Shown: positions 11,170-22,290, counted from the first letter of the stretch. The stretch: DNA of 64,000 nucleotides from Symbiodinium natans (GCA_905221605.1 CAJNDS010002368.1:455001-519000), one strand, 5' to 3'. Notes: a model not told the origin generated them from the letters alone. Numbers and translations are program-made.

Positions 11170-11262
11170 AACCCTAAACCCTAAACCCTAAACCCTAAAC
11201 CCTAAACCCTAAACCCTAAACCCTAAACCCTAAACCCTAAACCCTAAACCCTAAACCCTACA
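11170..11262. repeat. Perfect CCCTAAA array
   Basis: About 13 uninterrupted units. It faces a TTTAGGG run at 10,989-11,047, across a 120-bp spacer with no recognised gene. Confidence 0.9.
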
Positions 11263-13183
11263 CAACCCAAAGCCCTGGGTCTTCGCGTGCTGTGCTAGGT
11301 ACACAGGAATCCCAAGCCCATACTTGGAGGTTCATATTCTGGGGTAGTTACAAGTAGGGCTTGGGGTTTAAGGTTTAGGGTTTAGGGTTTAGGGTTTAGG
11401 GTTTAGGGCTACTTGAAGGTTCAGGGGTTGTTATTAAGAGGGTTATAGAAGTACCAGAAATAAGGTTGTAGCCACTTGTGACTATAGCTGCCTTGCTTCT
11501 AAACATCCGTATTTATAGCTACCCATGAACAAGTAGAGCGCAGGGCAAGCCCTATGAACCCTAAACCCTACCCGCACGAGAGGGCCCATTCCCAGCAACC
11601 TAGGGTTATACACCTTAAATCCGAAGCCCCCAAACCCAAAAACTAGTATTTGCTCTTGAACCACCCACAATGAAAAATAGAAATCCCTATATTGCCTTAT
11701 CAGCAAGAATTTGCTTGGGGGTTCTTCAGCAACTAGTAGAAAACTGGCCGATGGAGGCGGGAACTTGGTCCTACAACTGCTACAGCACGAGGTTCCCGAC
11801 TGCTGCTTGACTCGGAATAGGGGGGTTTCGGGTTGTTTGGCTTAGGGTTTGGGGTTCAGGGCTTGGGGTTTCAGGGTTGAGGGTGTAGGGCAGTGTAAGG
11901 ATGTGGGCTTTAGGGTTTGGGGGCTTTGGGGCTCTTCGTCGGGAATCAGGCTCCATATCTCCCCGTCCGGGAAATACAGTAGAAGGAGCCCAAACCCCTA
12001 ATTCCCGACTGATCGAAACAACCGGGGTCCAGAGAAGCAACCAGGCAAAACCCCAAAAACGGCAAGCCTAAGTTGGTGAGTAAGCACCCGTGCGAAGTTG
12101 AGCGCCCAAAAATCCCCAAAATCCCTAAAATCCCCCCAAAATCCCCAAAATCCCCAAAATCTCTAAAATCCCCAAAAATCCCTAAAACCCCTAAAATCCC
12201 TAAAACCCTGAAGCCCTCGGCAAGCCTGAAGCCCTCGGCAAGCCTTGGCTTTGAGGTTCTTGGGGCCTTAGGGCTTTGTGACCTATGTCCTTAGAGCTAC
12301 AGGTTCTTCTGGGTTCAGGGTTTCGGGTTTTGGGGTGTAGGGTTTAGGGTGAGCTCATCAGGGAAGACATTTAGGGTTCCTATGTGCGGATAAGGGAAAT
12401 AATGCAGGGCTCCTACGATTTGTTCAAGGCTCCTGTGAATTTACGAGGGAAACCCCATAACCCTAGAACCCTATCTGGAACTTACCTAGGGGTGTCATTC
12501 CAGCAGCCAGGCACGCTCTATATACACCTCACCTGAAGCTGTCTGCTGCGAACAGCAGCTATACGCTGGTATCCGGGAATCTCACCAGGGAGATCAATAC
12601 CCCCCAATTGCATGAAGCTAAGGGGTGCTGGGGTTTAGGGCCTATCGGGTTTAGGGTTTAGGGTTGCATGAAATGAAGGGTTTGGGGGTTGTAGGGCTTG
12701 AAGGGTTCAAGGTCTATAGAACTGGATAAGAGGTTTAAGGTCTATAGAAATATGTAAGAGGTCCTCGTTACGAACTAACCCTAAACCCTAAACCCTAAGG
12801 TCTACGCCTTGAATCAAGGGGGGAATTGGGGGTCCTTGGCTCTTCTCGGTTTGCAAGTTTAGGGTTTAGGGGGTGGGTTTAGGGTTGAGGGTTTAGGGTC
12901 TGGGGTGTGGGGGTTAGGGTTTACCTGGAGTTTCACGGTGAGTTACATGTAGGGTCCCTGTAGGGTTACAAGTACCCTAAATAAGGCTAGCTATATGTAG
13001 GGTTCTACGTACCCCACATAAGGCTATAACAGATACAATCATAGTTACCCTACTGGTAAGCCCACTTTCAGCTACCCATGAACCTCTAGGGTCTATAGAT
13101 CTAAAGCCACAGGCTAAGCTCCCTCAAGACATTCCAGGAAGACAGGCCTATGCGCAGCTCCGGCGAAAGTGATCAGGAGTTAC

Positions 13184-13242
13184 ACGAGAGTCCATCATGG
13201 ACCTCCGACAGATTCGCTGGAAGCGGCCCTCTGCCTCAAAAA
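13184..13242 (-). CDS. Candidate exon FEAEGRFQRICRRSMMDSR
   Basis: Acceptor TACTTCGCAG|, 19 codons, donor TCTCGT|GTAACT. Confidence 0.35.
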
Positions 13243-13328
13243 CTGCGAAGTATTTAGGGTTTACAGGCTAGGGTTCATTTAGGGTTTATGGGTTCTACAA
13301 CCATTTGTGCCCTCGACCGCCTAGCTTA

Positions 13329-13448
13329 CTTGAAGGCTCAGGGGTAGACATAAGTAGGGTTAGAAGTAGAGAAACTATAGTTAAAACTGGTCCTAACTTT
13401 ACTTAGGGCACTTGTAGCCCTACTTACAAACACCCATGAACCTTCAAG
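13329..13448. mobile_element. Family-1 element
   Basis: TA-flanked; CTTGAAGGCTCAGGGG / CCCATGAACCTTCAAG. Other copies close by: 11,412-11,533; 12,923-13,090; 13,692-13,803; remnant 14,775-14,865. Confidence 0.55.
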
Positions 13449-13691
13449 TAGGTGGAGGTTTAGCGGGCATGGAAATCACAAAACCCCTAAAGAACAAACT
13501 CTAAACCCCCTAAATCCCCTAAGCCCCCCTCAACCCGCTAAACACCACAAATCCCCCAAACCCATTTGGAGCTTTAGAGGAGTGTAGGGTTGCGGGCTCT
13601 CCTACACCCTCTCAGCGACGTGTTTTTTGACCCTCGGCCCTGAGCCCTACTTGTCAACTTGTTAGGGCATAGGGTCTGGGGTTTAGGGCTA

Positions 13692-13803
13692 TTTGAAGGT
13701 TCATGGCTAGTTTTTAAGTAGGGTTATAAGTACCCCCAAATGCGGCAATTGCTTTAGTAACCCTGCTTATGACCCCAGCTATAACTACCGATGAACCTCC
13801 AAG
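13692..13803. mobile_element. Family-1 element
   Basis: TA-flanked; TTTGAAGGTTCATGGC / CCGATGAACCTCCAAG. Partial or diverged copies elsewhere: 5,253-5,340; 11,323-11,360; 19,649-19,690; 32,622-32,720; 42,938-43,038; 48,054-48,100; 52,820-52,890. Confidence 0.5.
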
Positions 13804-13949
13804 TAAGCCCTACACCCTAGACAAAAGACCGCGAGTCAGGGAGGCTTCACCATAATTGTTTAATCTTTATTACCCTTAACCCCCTACATAATCCTTATAA
13901 AGTCAGAACAATCGAATTTCTACAAGGCCTCCAAACCTACCCCAACTTT

Positions 13950-14424
13950 AACCCTAAACGCTAAAGCCCTCATTCCTTGGCCCTTATACAAACCCTTAAA
14001 ACCCTTAAAACCCTTAAAGCCCTTAAAACCCTTCGAACCCTTATATAAACCCTTAAATCAACCCTCAAATAAACCCTTAAATAAACCCTGAAATCCCTTA
14101 AAACCTTTAAAGCCCTTAAAACCTGTACATAAACCCTTAAAGCCCTTAAAGCCTTGAAACCCCTTAAAACCCTTATATAAACCCTTAAAACACTTAAAGC
14201 CCGTTAAACCCTCAAAACCCTCAACAACCATCAACACCCCAAAACCCTTAATACCCCTAAAACCCTTAAAACCCTTCTATAAACCCTTAAAACCCTTATA
14301 GAAACCCTTTTAGAAACCCTTATAGAAACCCTTAAAACAACCCTTCTAGAAACCCTTATAGAAGCCCCTAAAAAACCCTTGAAGCCCTTATATAAACCCT
14401 TAAAACCCTGAAGGACCCTAAGAG
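13950..14424. repeat. Degenerate CCCTTAAA / CCCTTATATAAA array
   Basis: Units of AACCCTTA with TATAAA and TAGAAA inserts, distinct from CCCTAAA. Frames through it give RVLKGFKG-type peptides that are not genes. Confidence 0.8.
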
Positions 14425-14436
14425 GGAAAGGGATAC

Positions 14437-14498
14437 CTCGGGGTGCCATGTTGAGGCAGCCGGCTTCCAGAAGCCCACACGCCAGTTGGCTTGGGCGT
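14437..14498 (-). CDS. Candidate exon AQANWRVGFWKPAASTWHPE
   Basis: Pyrimidine-rich acceptor GGTTGACTGTAG|, 20 codons, donor CCCGAG|GTATCC; phase 0 on exit. Next to a CCCTTAAA-type array. Confidence 0.45.
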
Positions 14499-14534
14499 CT
14501 ACAGTCAACCGAACCAGGGTCACAGGGCTTCGGG

Positions 14535-14765
14535 TTGAGGGTAATTAGGGTTTAGGGTAATGAGGGTTTAGGGTAATTAGGGTAATTAGGGTATTTACTT
14601 CGGGTTAAGGGTTTACGGTAGTTAGGGTTTAAGGTGATTTGGGTTGAGGGTTTAGGGTAACGAGGGTTGAGAGCTTCGGGTTTAGGGCAATTAGGGTTTA
14701 GGGTTCAGGGCAATTAGGGTTTAGGGCTTCGGGTTTCGGGTTTCGGGTGATTGGGGTGTAGGGTT
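14535..14765. repeat. GGGTAATTAGGG-type array
   Basis: TTTAGGG units interleaved with GGTAATTAGGG and GGGCAATTAGGG spacers. Confidence 0.75.
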
Positions 14766-14961
14766 GCGGGCCAAAAGTAGGGTGAGAAGAGCTTTAATAA
14801 GGTTATAGCCAGTTCTAGTTATAGCTGCCCTACTTACAACCCCGCTTCTAACTACTCATCAGCCGCTTTTGCCAATTCAACCTTTTGCCAATTCAACCTT
14901 TAGCTCTGTACTCTGATTCCCTGCCGCTTCGCGAGGGAAGGTTGGATGCGAAGTGGGGCTT

Positions 14962-15078
14962 ACATTCCGTGTATCCGCAAAAAGGACACCCACATATGCA
15001 CCCACCAATATTTACAAGGAACCGTATATACACTCACCAATGATAACCAGTAGTAATACAAACCTTGTTTCATGTAGA
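14962..15078. mobile_element. Family-5 element
   Basis: Shares CAAAAAGGACACC, CACCAATATTTACAAGGAACC and TATATACACTCACCAA with 26,850-26,960. Confidence 0.5.
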
Positions 15079-16026
15079 GTGAGAGCTTAGGGTTGAGGGT
15101 TCAGAAGGTCTTGCCAGGTTTTGGTTCACAAAGGGCTAGCCATCAGAGCTTCAGACAAGATCATAGGGTTTTCGAGTCGGGCTTATGTACTAATTATGTA
15201 CATATGTGTAGACATTAAGGGGTTTCTAAGGTCTTTTCTTCAAGGTTGCCCAGTAGCCTACTGACAAAAGAAGGTGCCTTTTCTGGTTGGAAGGAAGTTT
15301 TTAAGGAAACTTAAGCCGCAAAGCGCCAGTAAAGGTTCTACGTGCCATCCTACACTTAGTTGAGAGCACTTCTTGAAACCATGACAAGGACCGCAATACA
15401 TGGTTTCGAAGCAACGTGGTAGTCTCTGGGTACACAGCCGCTTTCCTTCCCGCCCTGAACCGGAATACCCTATTACGGTTTTGGGTTGTCTTCTAGGACC
15501 CCAGGGTTGAGCATGCAAAACAAAATGCCGGAGACTCTACAGCTTAGGGGACTTCAAGAAGTGGACCTCGGTTCAGCTTGGGCCCATACAGAGCCAGAGC
15601 TTTCAGGACGCAAACGCGGTCCCTCCCCAGCAGCCGCCCAAGACGCTTGCGGTTTGGGTTCAGGATCTAAAGTTGCGGTTTCAGGGCCACTGCCTACTGC
15701 CTGGGCCCTAAGCCCTATAAACCCTCCATACGCATCCGCGTCTCGACCCCTCCCGCACCCAATGGTATCCCCCCGCCCCGCTTGGCATCAGAGCCCGAAA
15801 CCCACCAGGAAACTCAGAGGGGGAAACCACCCTAAACCCTAAACCCTAAGCCCTCAACTCTAAAGGGGCAGAGTGCAAACCCTCAATCCTCACCCTAACT
15901 TATACCCACCATGAACCGCACAGACCATGAGCCACAGGGGAGGGAGGGTGTGGGGTGCGTGAATGCTCGGGCGTACGAGGCACCCTAAACCCTAAACCCT
16001 GAACCCCGAAACCCTAAACTCTAAAC

Positions 16027-16132
16027 CCTAAAAACATAAGACAGCGGTTGGCAGCCGAACAGGAGGGTCCCGCCGGATATCCGGGAAACTCTGTTCCCGG
16101 AAGTCGCAGCACAAACGCGGCGCACAAGTCTC
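16027..16132 (-). CDS. Candidate exon DLCAAFVLRLPGTEFPGYPA...
   Basis: Acceptor ACCGGGATAG|, 34 codons continuing GPSCSAANRCLMFL, donor TTAGG|GTTTAG. Confidence 0.35.
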
Positions 16133-16457
16133 CTATCCCGGTTTCCACGAACCTTAGGGTGGTTTGGGGTTTAGGGTCTAGGGTTTCGGGTTTAGGGTTT
16201 CCACGAACTTTCTCTAGACCCAAGAGTAACCTAGGAAGAAACAGGATATTAAAAAAAACGGGAATACGGGCCTACACTGCGTCCTAGGTCTACGGCTCAG
16301 AACTTCGGGTGTTTCGGGTTTAGGGTGTAGGGCTGGGGTTCAGCAGCTTAGAGACAAGAGATGTGTTTTTTTCATTGAACAGCTGGCAGTTTCAGGGCTT
16401 GGTGGGCAGACTTTTGTCGCGCATAACCCTAACCTGAACTACCCCTGAACCCTAAAC

Positions 16458-16557
16458 TTGGGATGTTCCCCCTTATAATAGCAGTCCTTAATCGGGATTA
16501 TAATAGGAGGTAACTAAGCCCCATTCAGGACTGGTAGTATAGGGGGGAACATCCCAA
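16458..16557. mobile_element. Family-3 element
   Basis: CTTGGGATGTTCCCCCTTATAATAG-like start and GGGGGGAACATCCCAA end, 100 bp, inverted termini. Confidence 0.55.
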
Positions 16558-17016
16558 CCCAACCCCTAGACGCTAAACACTAAACAATGAACCCTCTAAG
16601 TCGTAGGCTAACCTCTAAACCCCAAGCCCATGCGCTGGGAAAGTGCGCAGGGTAATGGGTTGGATGTGAAGATGGAACCCTAAACCCTAAACCCTGAACC
16701 CTAAACCCTAAACCCTAAACTCAAAACCCTGAACCCTAAACCTTAAGCCCGAAACCCTATAAACCCCATTGACCCTAAACACACTTCGGCGCTGCTCCGA
16801 AGAAAGTTATTGGCCCCTCTTGGTACCTGAAGGAAGCTACAAGGTATCTCAGCGCGAAACCCCTAAACCCCGTATAGGGTGCGTAACCCGAAACCCTAAA
16901 CCCTAAACCCTAAATCCTAAACGCTAAATCCTAAACCCTACCCCCTAAATCCTAAACCCTAAACCCTTAACTCCCCCGCCCTCGAACTTGTGCCCTTGGG
17001 AAAAAAACGGCAGGCA

Positions 17017-17067
17017 TCAAGGTTCTTCCGATGCCCAGCTATCGACAAGAAGCGCGACTTCTGGGAC
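17017..17067 (-). CDS. Candidate micro-exon VPEVALLVDSWASEEP
   Basis: Acceptor GCTGGCGCCAG|, 16 codons, TGA. Confidence 0.3.
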   Translation of the reverse strand, partial: VPEVALLVDSWASEEP

Positions 17068-17150
17068 CTGGCGCCAGCGTTAGGGCTTGGGGTCTAGGGT
17101 TTGGGGTCTGGGGTTTGGGGGTTTGGGGTTTAGGGTTTATGGCTTAGGGT

Positions 17151-17378
17151 TTATATGCTTTTCTGGGGCAATGTAGTAAATGTGCTCTCGCAACGCTGGC
17201 CTTTAACCAGCGATCTGACGGAGAGCTCGTTGTTGAGAGATCTCCACAACTCATACCCTGCTGCTGCACTATTCTGCTGAATCTCAATCACGCGAGCCAT
17301 GTCCAATCCCCGCTGAGAACCAGCAACGATTGCTTCAAGAGATACCAGAGCTTTGTCGAGTGAGCTGCCTTGCCTTTG
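17151..17378 (-). CDS. Retroelement gag-like fragment
   Basis: A minus-strand frame reads DKALVSLEAIVAGSQRGLDM, ARVIEIQQNSAAAGYELWRS, LNNELSVRSLVKGQ and stops at TAA (17,151-17,153). The G-Y-E-x-W-R-x-L-N spacing after a helical region recalls copia-type gag (UBN2-like) proteins, which are common in dinoflagellate genomes. A neighbouring frame (VPVDQKALAKGKAAHSTKLWYLL) suggests a frameshift. Family assignment is from pattern only. Confidence 0.4.
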   Translation of the reverse strand, partial: QRQGSSLDKALVSLEAIVAGSQRGLDMARVIEIQQNSAAAGYELWRSLNNELSVRSLVKGQRCESTFTTLPQKSI

Positions 17379-17842
17379 GCAAGTGCCTTCTGGTCCACTG
17401 GCACGGTCTGGAGGTCTTGACCGGCTGCACCTCTGTGTGACTGCTCCCCGCCCCGCAAAGGTCCAAGGCTGGAGCCCTTGCCCTTCTTCAAGTTGGTCTC
17501 GCTCAGCGCTTCAGTCCGGTACTCTGTGCCGAACTTTGAGTTGAGGCCCTCAAACCCTAAATCCGACCAGAAGCCAAGGGATCCAAAATTCGTACCCCTG
17601 TGGGAGAACTCCCCCTTACCAGACACCTAACATGGCCCCTCTACTTTGTAAGGGGCCTCTTTGAAGGGCACAGGGTTTGGGGCTGAGGGACTAGGGCTTA
17701 AAGACCCTAAACCCTAAACCCTAAACCCTAAACCCTAAACCCTAAACCCTAAACCCTAAACCCTAAACAGGTTTAGGATTTATGTTTCGTTCGCAACAAC
17801 CAGCGCCTCGACCTCGACCCTACACCCTAGGCCCAAGCCCTA

Positions 17843-17978
17843 CTTGGAGGTTCATGGGTAGTTCTAAGTGGGTTTAGGGTTTAGGGTTTAGGGTTTAGGG
17901 TTTAGGGCTTAGCGCACTGGTTCGAACCTTATCTAGGGCACTTCGAACCCCACTTCTAGCTACCAATGAACCTCCAAG
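17843..17978. mobile_element. Family-1 element with a telomere-like array inside
   Basis: TA-flanked; termini CTTGGAGGTTCATGGG and CCAATGAACCTCCAAG. (TTTAGGG)n occupies about 17,873-17,913 inside it. Confidence 0.55.
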
Positions 17979-18427
17979 TACTGGATCCCTACTGAAACTC
18001 CCCTGAACCTAAACCCGAAGCCCCTAGACCCCGAAACCCTCGACCGCAAGAACACGGACTGCAACACGTTCGATGCTCGGATCCTAGTTTGAGGCGTTTT
18101 GGGTTTTACGGTTAGGGGTTTGGGGCTTGGGGTCTGGGGGTTTCGGTTTTTTAGGGCTTCAGGTTTCGGAGGGTTTGGGGAGAGGAGACTGCTATCTGCA
18201 TGGTCCATGCACCCCCTAGAACACTAAGACCTAAACCCTCTCCAAACCCTAAAGCCGGTTGGGTGTAGGCTGTTGGGCACCGCATCGCGCATCATTGCCG
18301 ACCCAAAGCCCCAAATTACTGAGGTTCAGAGTCTAGGGTTTAGGGTTTAGGGTTGAAGGTAACCCTAAACCCTAAACCCTAAACCCTAAACCCTAAACCC
18401 TAAACCAAAATTGCTGAGGTTCAGAGT

Positions 18428-18529
18428 CTAGGGTTTAGGGTTTAGGGTTTGGGTAGGGGCTTCGGGGCTGATTCCCCCCCGTATGGCAATCTGGACGCCC
18501 ACCTCGCCGAGCTCACTTTCCTCATCGTC
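18428..18529 (-). CDS. Candidate exon DDEESELGEVGVQIAIRGGI...
   Basis: Acceptor GGGTAACAG|, acidic start, open into the repeat (ends ..TQTLNPKP then TAG). The 3' half is repeat-derived, so the true end is probably near 18,480. Confidence 0.3.
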   Translation of the reverse strand, partial: DDEESELGEVGVQIAIRGGISPEAPTQTLNPKP

Positions 18530-18544
18530 CTGTTACCCGCTTTG

Positions 18545-19285
18545 AAGGTTTAGGGTTTAGGGTTTAGGGTTTAGGGTTTAGGGTTTAGGGTTTAGGGTTT
18601 TGGGGGTTTGGGGTTTGGGGTTTAGGGTTTAGGGGCTTTGGGGCTTTGGGGCTTTGGGGCTTTGGGGCTTTGGGGGCTTTGTGGTTTAGAGTTTAGGGTG
18701 TAGGGTTTTGGGGCTCTGTGGTTAAGGTTTAGGGGTTTGTTTGGGGTTTTGGGGCTTAGGGATTTTTCGGCTTTGGGGGTTAGAGTTTAGGGTTTTGGGG
18801 TTTGGGCTTCGGGGCAGTGTAGGGTTTAGGGTTTAGGGTTTAGGGTTTAGGGTTTAGGGTTTAGGGTTTAGGGTTTAGGGTTTAGGGTTTAGGGTTTAGG
18901 GTTTAGGGTTTAGGGTTTTGGGGGTTTGGGGTTTAGGGTTTAGGGGCTTTGGGGCTTTGGGGCTTTGGGGCTTTGGGGCTTTGGGGTTTAGGGTTTAGGG
19001 TGTAGGGTCTTGGGGCTCTGTGGTTAAGGTTTAGGGGTTTGTTTGGGGTTTTGGGGCTTAGGGATTTTTCGGCTTTGGGGGTTAGAGTTTAGGGTTTTGG
19101 GGTTTGGGCTTCGGGGCAGTGTAGGGTTTAGGGTTTAGGGTTTAGGGTTTAGGGTTTAGGGTTTAGGGTTTAGGGTTTTGGGTTTTGGGGGTTTGGGGTT
19201 TAGGGTTTAGGGGCTTTGGGGCTTTGGGGCTTTGGGGCTTTGGGGCTTTGGGGCTTTGGGGCTTTGGGGTTTAGGGTTTAGGGCT
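18545..19285. repeat. 310-bp tandem repeat within TTTAGGG DNA
   Basis: The block (GGGGCTTT)n, then GTGTAGGGT, GGGGCTCTGTGGTTAAGG, TTTTTCGGCTTTGGGGG and GGCTTCGGGGCAGTGTAGGG occurs at 18,597-18,824 and again at 18,914-19,124. A partial third begins about 19,176. Runs of perfect TTTAGGG lie between. Confidence 0.85.
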
Positions 19286-19553
19286 TCGGGTTTAAGAACC
19301 CCAAGCCCTAAACCCCGGAAAAGGTTTATAGGGCTTGCGCACTCTGCACCCCGAACCCGAACTGCATGAAAGGGTGCAGATCTCGATTCTGAAGCCCTGC
19401 AAGGGCCTCTACTTTAGATAGCTTTGAAACGTCTAGGGTGCCCAAAAGAGCCCAAAGTTCAGATCACTTGCCCACATCTTTAGAAACCCTTAACCCCAAA
19501 CCCGAAAGCGTAAACTTGCACAAAAGCCCTGAGCCCTAAACCGTAAGCATTAC

Positions 19554-19593
19554 TGGTTTCAGGTGCTCGGGGGTTTGTGCCGGCTTGCAGCGC
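19554..19593 (-). CDS. Candidate micro-exon ALQAGTNPRAPET
   Basis: Acceptor CTAGAGCAG|, 13 codons, donor ACCA|GTAATG. Confidence 0.25.
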
Positions 19594-19839
19594 CTGCTCT
19601 AGGAGCTTCCCAAACTCTAAATTGCGAAAGCCCAGGAAATCTCGAGTACTTGGAGGCTCATGAGTTGCTACAACTAGGGCACGTAGGGGAGATCCGCTAA
19701 CAACAAAATCACACCCTAAACCCTAAACCCTAATTAAAACCTAAATCATCCAACAAGATGAACAGATGTGCTAAACCAGGGCTTGTGGGGCTTGTAGGGT
19801 CGAGGGCTTAGGGAGTTTAGGGTTTGGGGTTGGTATAGG

Positions 19840-19938
19840 GCAAGATGTGCGCGACATGTCCTCTTTCGAGCCGCAGAAGGCATCGTCGATCTCGGTGAAA
19901 GATGCCTCCGTCGGATAGAAGCTAGAAGCCATCATCAT
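19840..19938 (-). CDS. Candidate exon MMASSFYPTEASFTEIDDAF...
   Basis: From an ATG at 19,938, reads ..SFTEIDDAFCGSKEDMS and on into repeat. Might be a first exon; the exit is not clear. Preceded by a GACA/CAGA microsatellite. Confidence 0.3.
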
Positions 19939-19982
19939 GGAACTTGGTAACTCGTTCCCGCCCCCCCCGGCGCCCCTCCCCC

Positions 19983-20110
19983 GCGACAGCAAGACAGACA
20001 GACAGACACAGAGAAAGACACAGAGACAGAGACAGACACACACAGAGCCAGAGACCGACACAGAGGCAGACACACAGAGAGACAGAGACAGAGACTGAGA
20101 CAGACACACA
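19983..20110. repeat. (GACA/CAGA)n purine-biased microsatellite
   Basis: Irregular GACAGA and CACAGA units. The serine/valine/cysteine-rich frames on minus are artefacts of it. Confidence 0.85.
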
Positions 20111-20595
20111 ACCCTAAACGCTAAACCCTAACGATATCCAAGGTTGAGGGTCCTCATGAAACAGAAAGACACAGGCGTGGGTCACACCTCAAGCTTAGCA
20201 GCTTGGGTGTCTAGGGCTTCGGATTCAGGGCTAAAACCGATTTTGAGTCGTAGGCTTGGCAGGCCTGTGGATAAAGTCTAGCTGCGCGAAGCACTCCCAA
20301 AACCCAACACCGCAAAAAAAGAAGGGCTTGTGCATTTGCTCCAAACTAAAGCAACGAAACTGACAAAGCCAGTGAAACCCGTAAACTTGCGAACTCGAAA
20401 TTCTTAAGCACTGAGACCCTAAGCCCCTAAAACTTAGAACCCCGAAGCTCGTCAAACCCCTGAAGCCCCGAGCCCCTGGACTTCAGACCTCGAAGCTCCT
20501 AAACCCCCTCAACCCCCAAACCCCAAACCCGAAACTCTCGGAACCCTAAACCCCTAAACCCTAAACCCTAAACCCCAAACCCCTAAACTTAGAAC

Positions 20596-20656
20596 CCCCG
20601 AAGCTCCGCAGCCGCGCGGCAGTGCTGCAAGAGCTCGTCGAGATACAGTTCGGGAC
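20596..20656 (-). CDS. Candidate exon PELYLDELLQHCRAAAELR
   Basis: Entry CTACTCAAG|, 19 codons of helical composition, donor CGGGG|GTTCTA. Two other frames are also open. Confidence 0.35.
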
Positions 20657-20686
20657 CTTGAGTAGTGCTCTTAAGGGTGTTTTAGG

Positions 20687-20840
20687 GGTTTTTTAGGGGT
20701 TTAGGGTTTAGGGGTTTAGGGGTTTAGGGGTTTAGGGGTTTAGGGGTTTAGGGGTTTAGGGGTTTAGGGGTTTAGGGGTTTCGGGGTTAGGGGTTTAGGG
20801 GTCAAGGGGTCTAGGGGTTTAGGGGTTTCCGGGGTTTGGG
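20687..20840. repeat. (TTTAGGGG)n array
   Basis: Octamer TTTAGGGG repeated about 14 times with few changes. Confidence 0.9.
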
Positions 20841-21151
20841 GTTTAGGCAGTTCGGGACCTTGTAGGGTTTTTTGGAGGGTTTTGGGTTTAGGATTTGGGT
20901 GAACCTTAAGGGTCTGTTCCCTTCACGCCCACGCTCCGCGGACCCTACGTTCTCTTTTAACGGCGCGTTTCCTTTTTGCACGTACTTTCGAAAGGGACCG
21001 TGAACCCCAAAACCTCAAACATCAAAACCCAAAACCGAAACCCTATCCCCTAACCCAAAAACCTAAACCTAGACCCTATCAACCCCAACTGGTTGTTTGG
21101 GGTCTCAAGGTTTACGCTTAGTTACTCAAGGCTAACGTTTAGTTAAGGGTA

Positions 21152-21274
21152 CTTGGAGGGTTCATGGGTGGTTATAAGCGGGGTTGCATGAGTAGGGCAA
21201 CTTTTGCTAGAACTGTTTATAACCTTCTTTAGGGTACTTAGAACCGCACTTGTAACTACCCATGAACCTTCAAG
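21152..21274. mobile_element. Family-1 element
   Basis: TA-flanked; CTTGGAGGGTTCATGGG / CCCATGAACCTTCAAG, with the family's GGTTATAAG, AACCTT and TTAGGGTAC core. Confidence 0.55.
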
Positions 21275-21404
21275 TAGACCCTACTACCGAAGGTCTAGGC
21301 CTGGCTACCTGCTTCGACTCTTGGGCATGGACCATGTATCAACCCTACGACCCTATAACCCCACAATTAAGCACATAACCCGAGAACCCTCTCACCCTAA
21401 ACCC

Positions 21405-21830
21405 TAAACCCTATAACCCTCTAACCTCAAACACCAGACCCTCTAACCCTAAAACCCTAAACCCACTAACCCCAAACCCTAACCCCTAGACCCTCTAACC
21501 CAAAACCGCCCCTCTAGCCCTACACCCTCTAATCCCAAACCCCCGAAACCCTAAACCCTCTAACCCCTAACCCCAAACCCTCTGACCCTCTAGCCCTCAA
21601 CCCTAGAGCCCAAATCCTGAAACCCGAAGCCCTGGACCCTCTAACCCCCTAGCCCTGAACCCTAAACCCCAAGGCCTTGCAGGGGGAGCCCTACACCCCA
21701 AACCCTAAACCCCAAACCCCGAAACCCCAAACCCTAAACCCGAAACCCTAACCCTAAACCCTAAACCCTAAACCCTAAACCCTAAACCCTAAACCCTAAA
21801 CCCTAAACCCTAAACCCTAAACCCTAAACC
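21405..21830. repeat. CCCTAAA-like array with CCCTCTAA variants
   Basis: Degenerate CCCTCTAACCC units to about 21,740, then about 12 perfect CCCTAAA units ending at a candidate exon. Confidence 0.85.
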
Positions 21831-21897
21831 CAGGCCTTGCAGGGCGAGTCGGCTTCGATGAGTTCCTTGGAGCTCAGGCGCGGCGGGCGCCCACTTC
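21830..21897 (-). CDS. Candidate exon SGRPPRLSSKELIEADSPCK...
   Basis: Acceptor TTGCCAGCAG|, 22 codons, donor TGG|GTTTAGGG. Its last 13 bp (AGGCCTTGCAGGG on +) recur at 21,672, on the far side of the CCCTAAA array. Confidence 0.45.
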
Positions 21898-21925
21898 CTG
21901 CTGGCAAGGCTTAGGAGGGGGGGTT

Positions 21926-22046
21926 AGGGTTTAGGGTTTAGGGTTTAGGGTTTAGGGTTTAGGGTTTAGGGTTTAGGGTTTAGGGTTTGGGGTTTGGGGT
22001 TTAGGGTTTAGGGTTTAGGGTTTAGGGTTTAGGGTTTAGGGTTTGG
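21926..22046. repeat. Perfect TTTAGGG array
   Basis: About 16 units with a short TTTGGGG interruption, on the other side of the same candidate exon as the 21.7-kb C block. Confidence 0.9.
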
Positions 22047-22218
22047 CTAAAGCAGGACCCTCTTCTTTGCCACTGCTGTACCTGCTACTTGAATTTGCTT
22101 AAAAAACCCCAAAACATACAAGATGACAATCCATATTTTACCCTTATAAGGAAGAATGGCATTCAACTTTTTGGGCGTTCTTCAGAAATTAGTGGGTATG
22201 GCGCTGTAAAAGTAGCAC

Positions 22219-22290
22219 TCCGGTGGGGGTGAGCCGCGGTATTTGTCTCAGGCGGCGCTTCCCACGGGCCTTTTGGGTGCTCGTGTTCAT
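22219..22290 (-). CDS. Candidate exon or first exon MNTSTQKARGKRRLRQIPRL...
   Basis: 24 codons from ATG to donor CCGGA|GTGCTA. Strongly basic. Next to a family-2 element. Confidence 0.25.

Noticed and set aside
14231-14449. 72-aa minus frame GFKGLYKGFKG
   Set aside because: Translation of the CCCTTAAA array; no independent evidence of coding.
15486-15842. 118-aa + frame
   Set aside because: No family signal, ends in repeat-adjacent sequence and overlaps open frames on the other strand; left unannotated.
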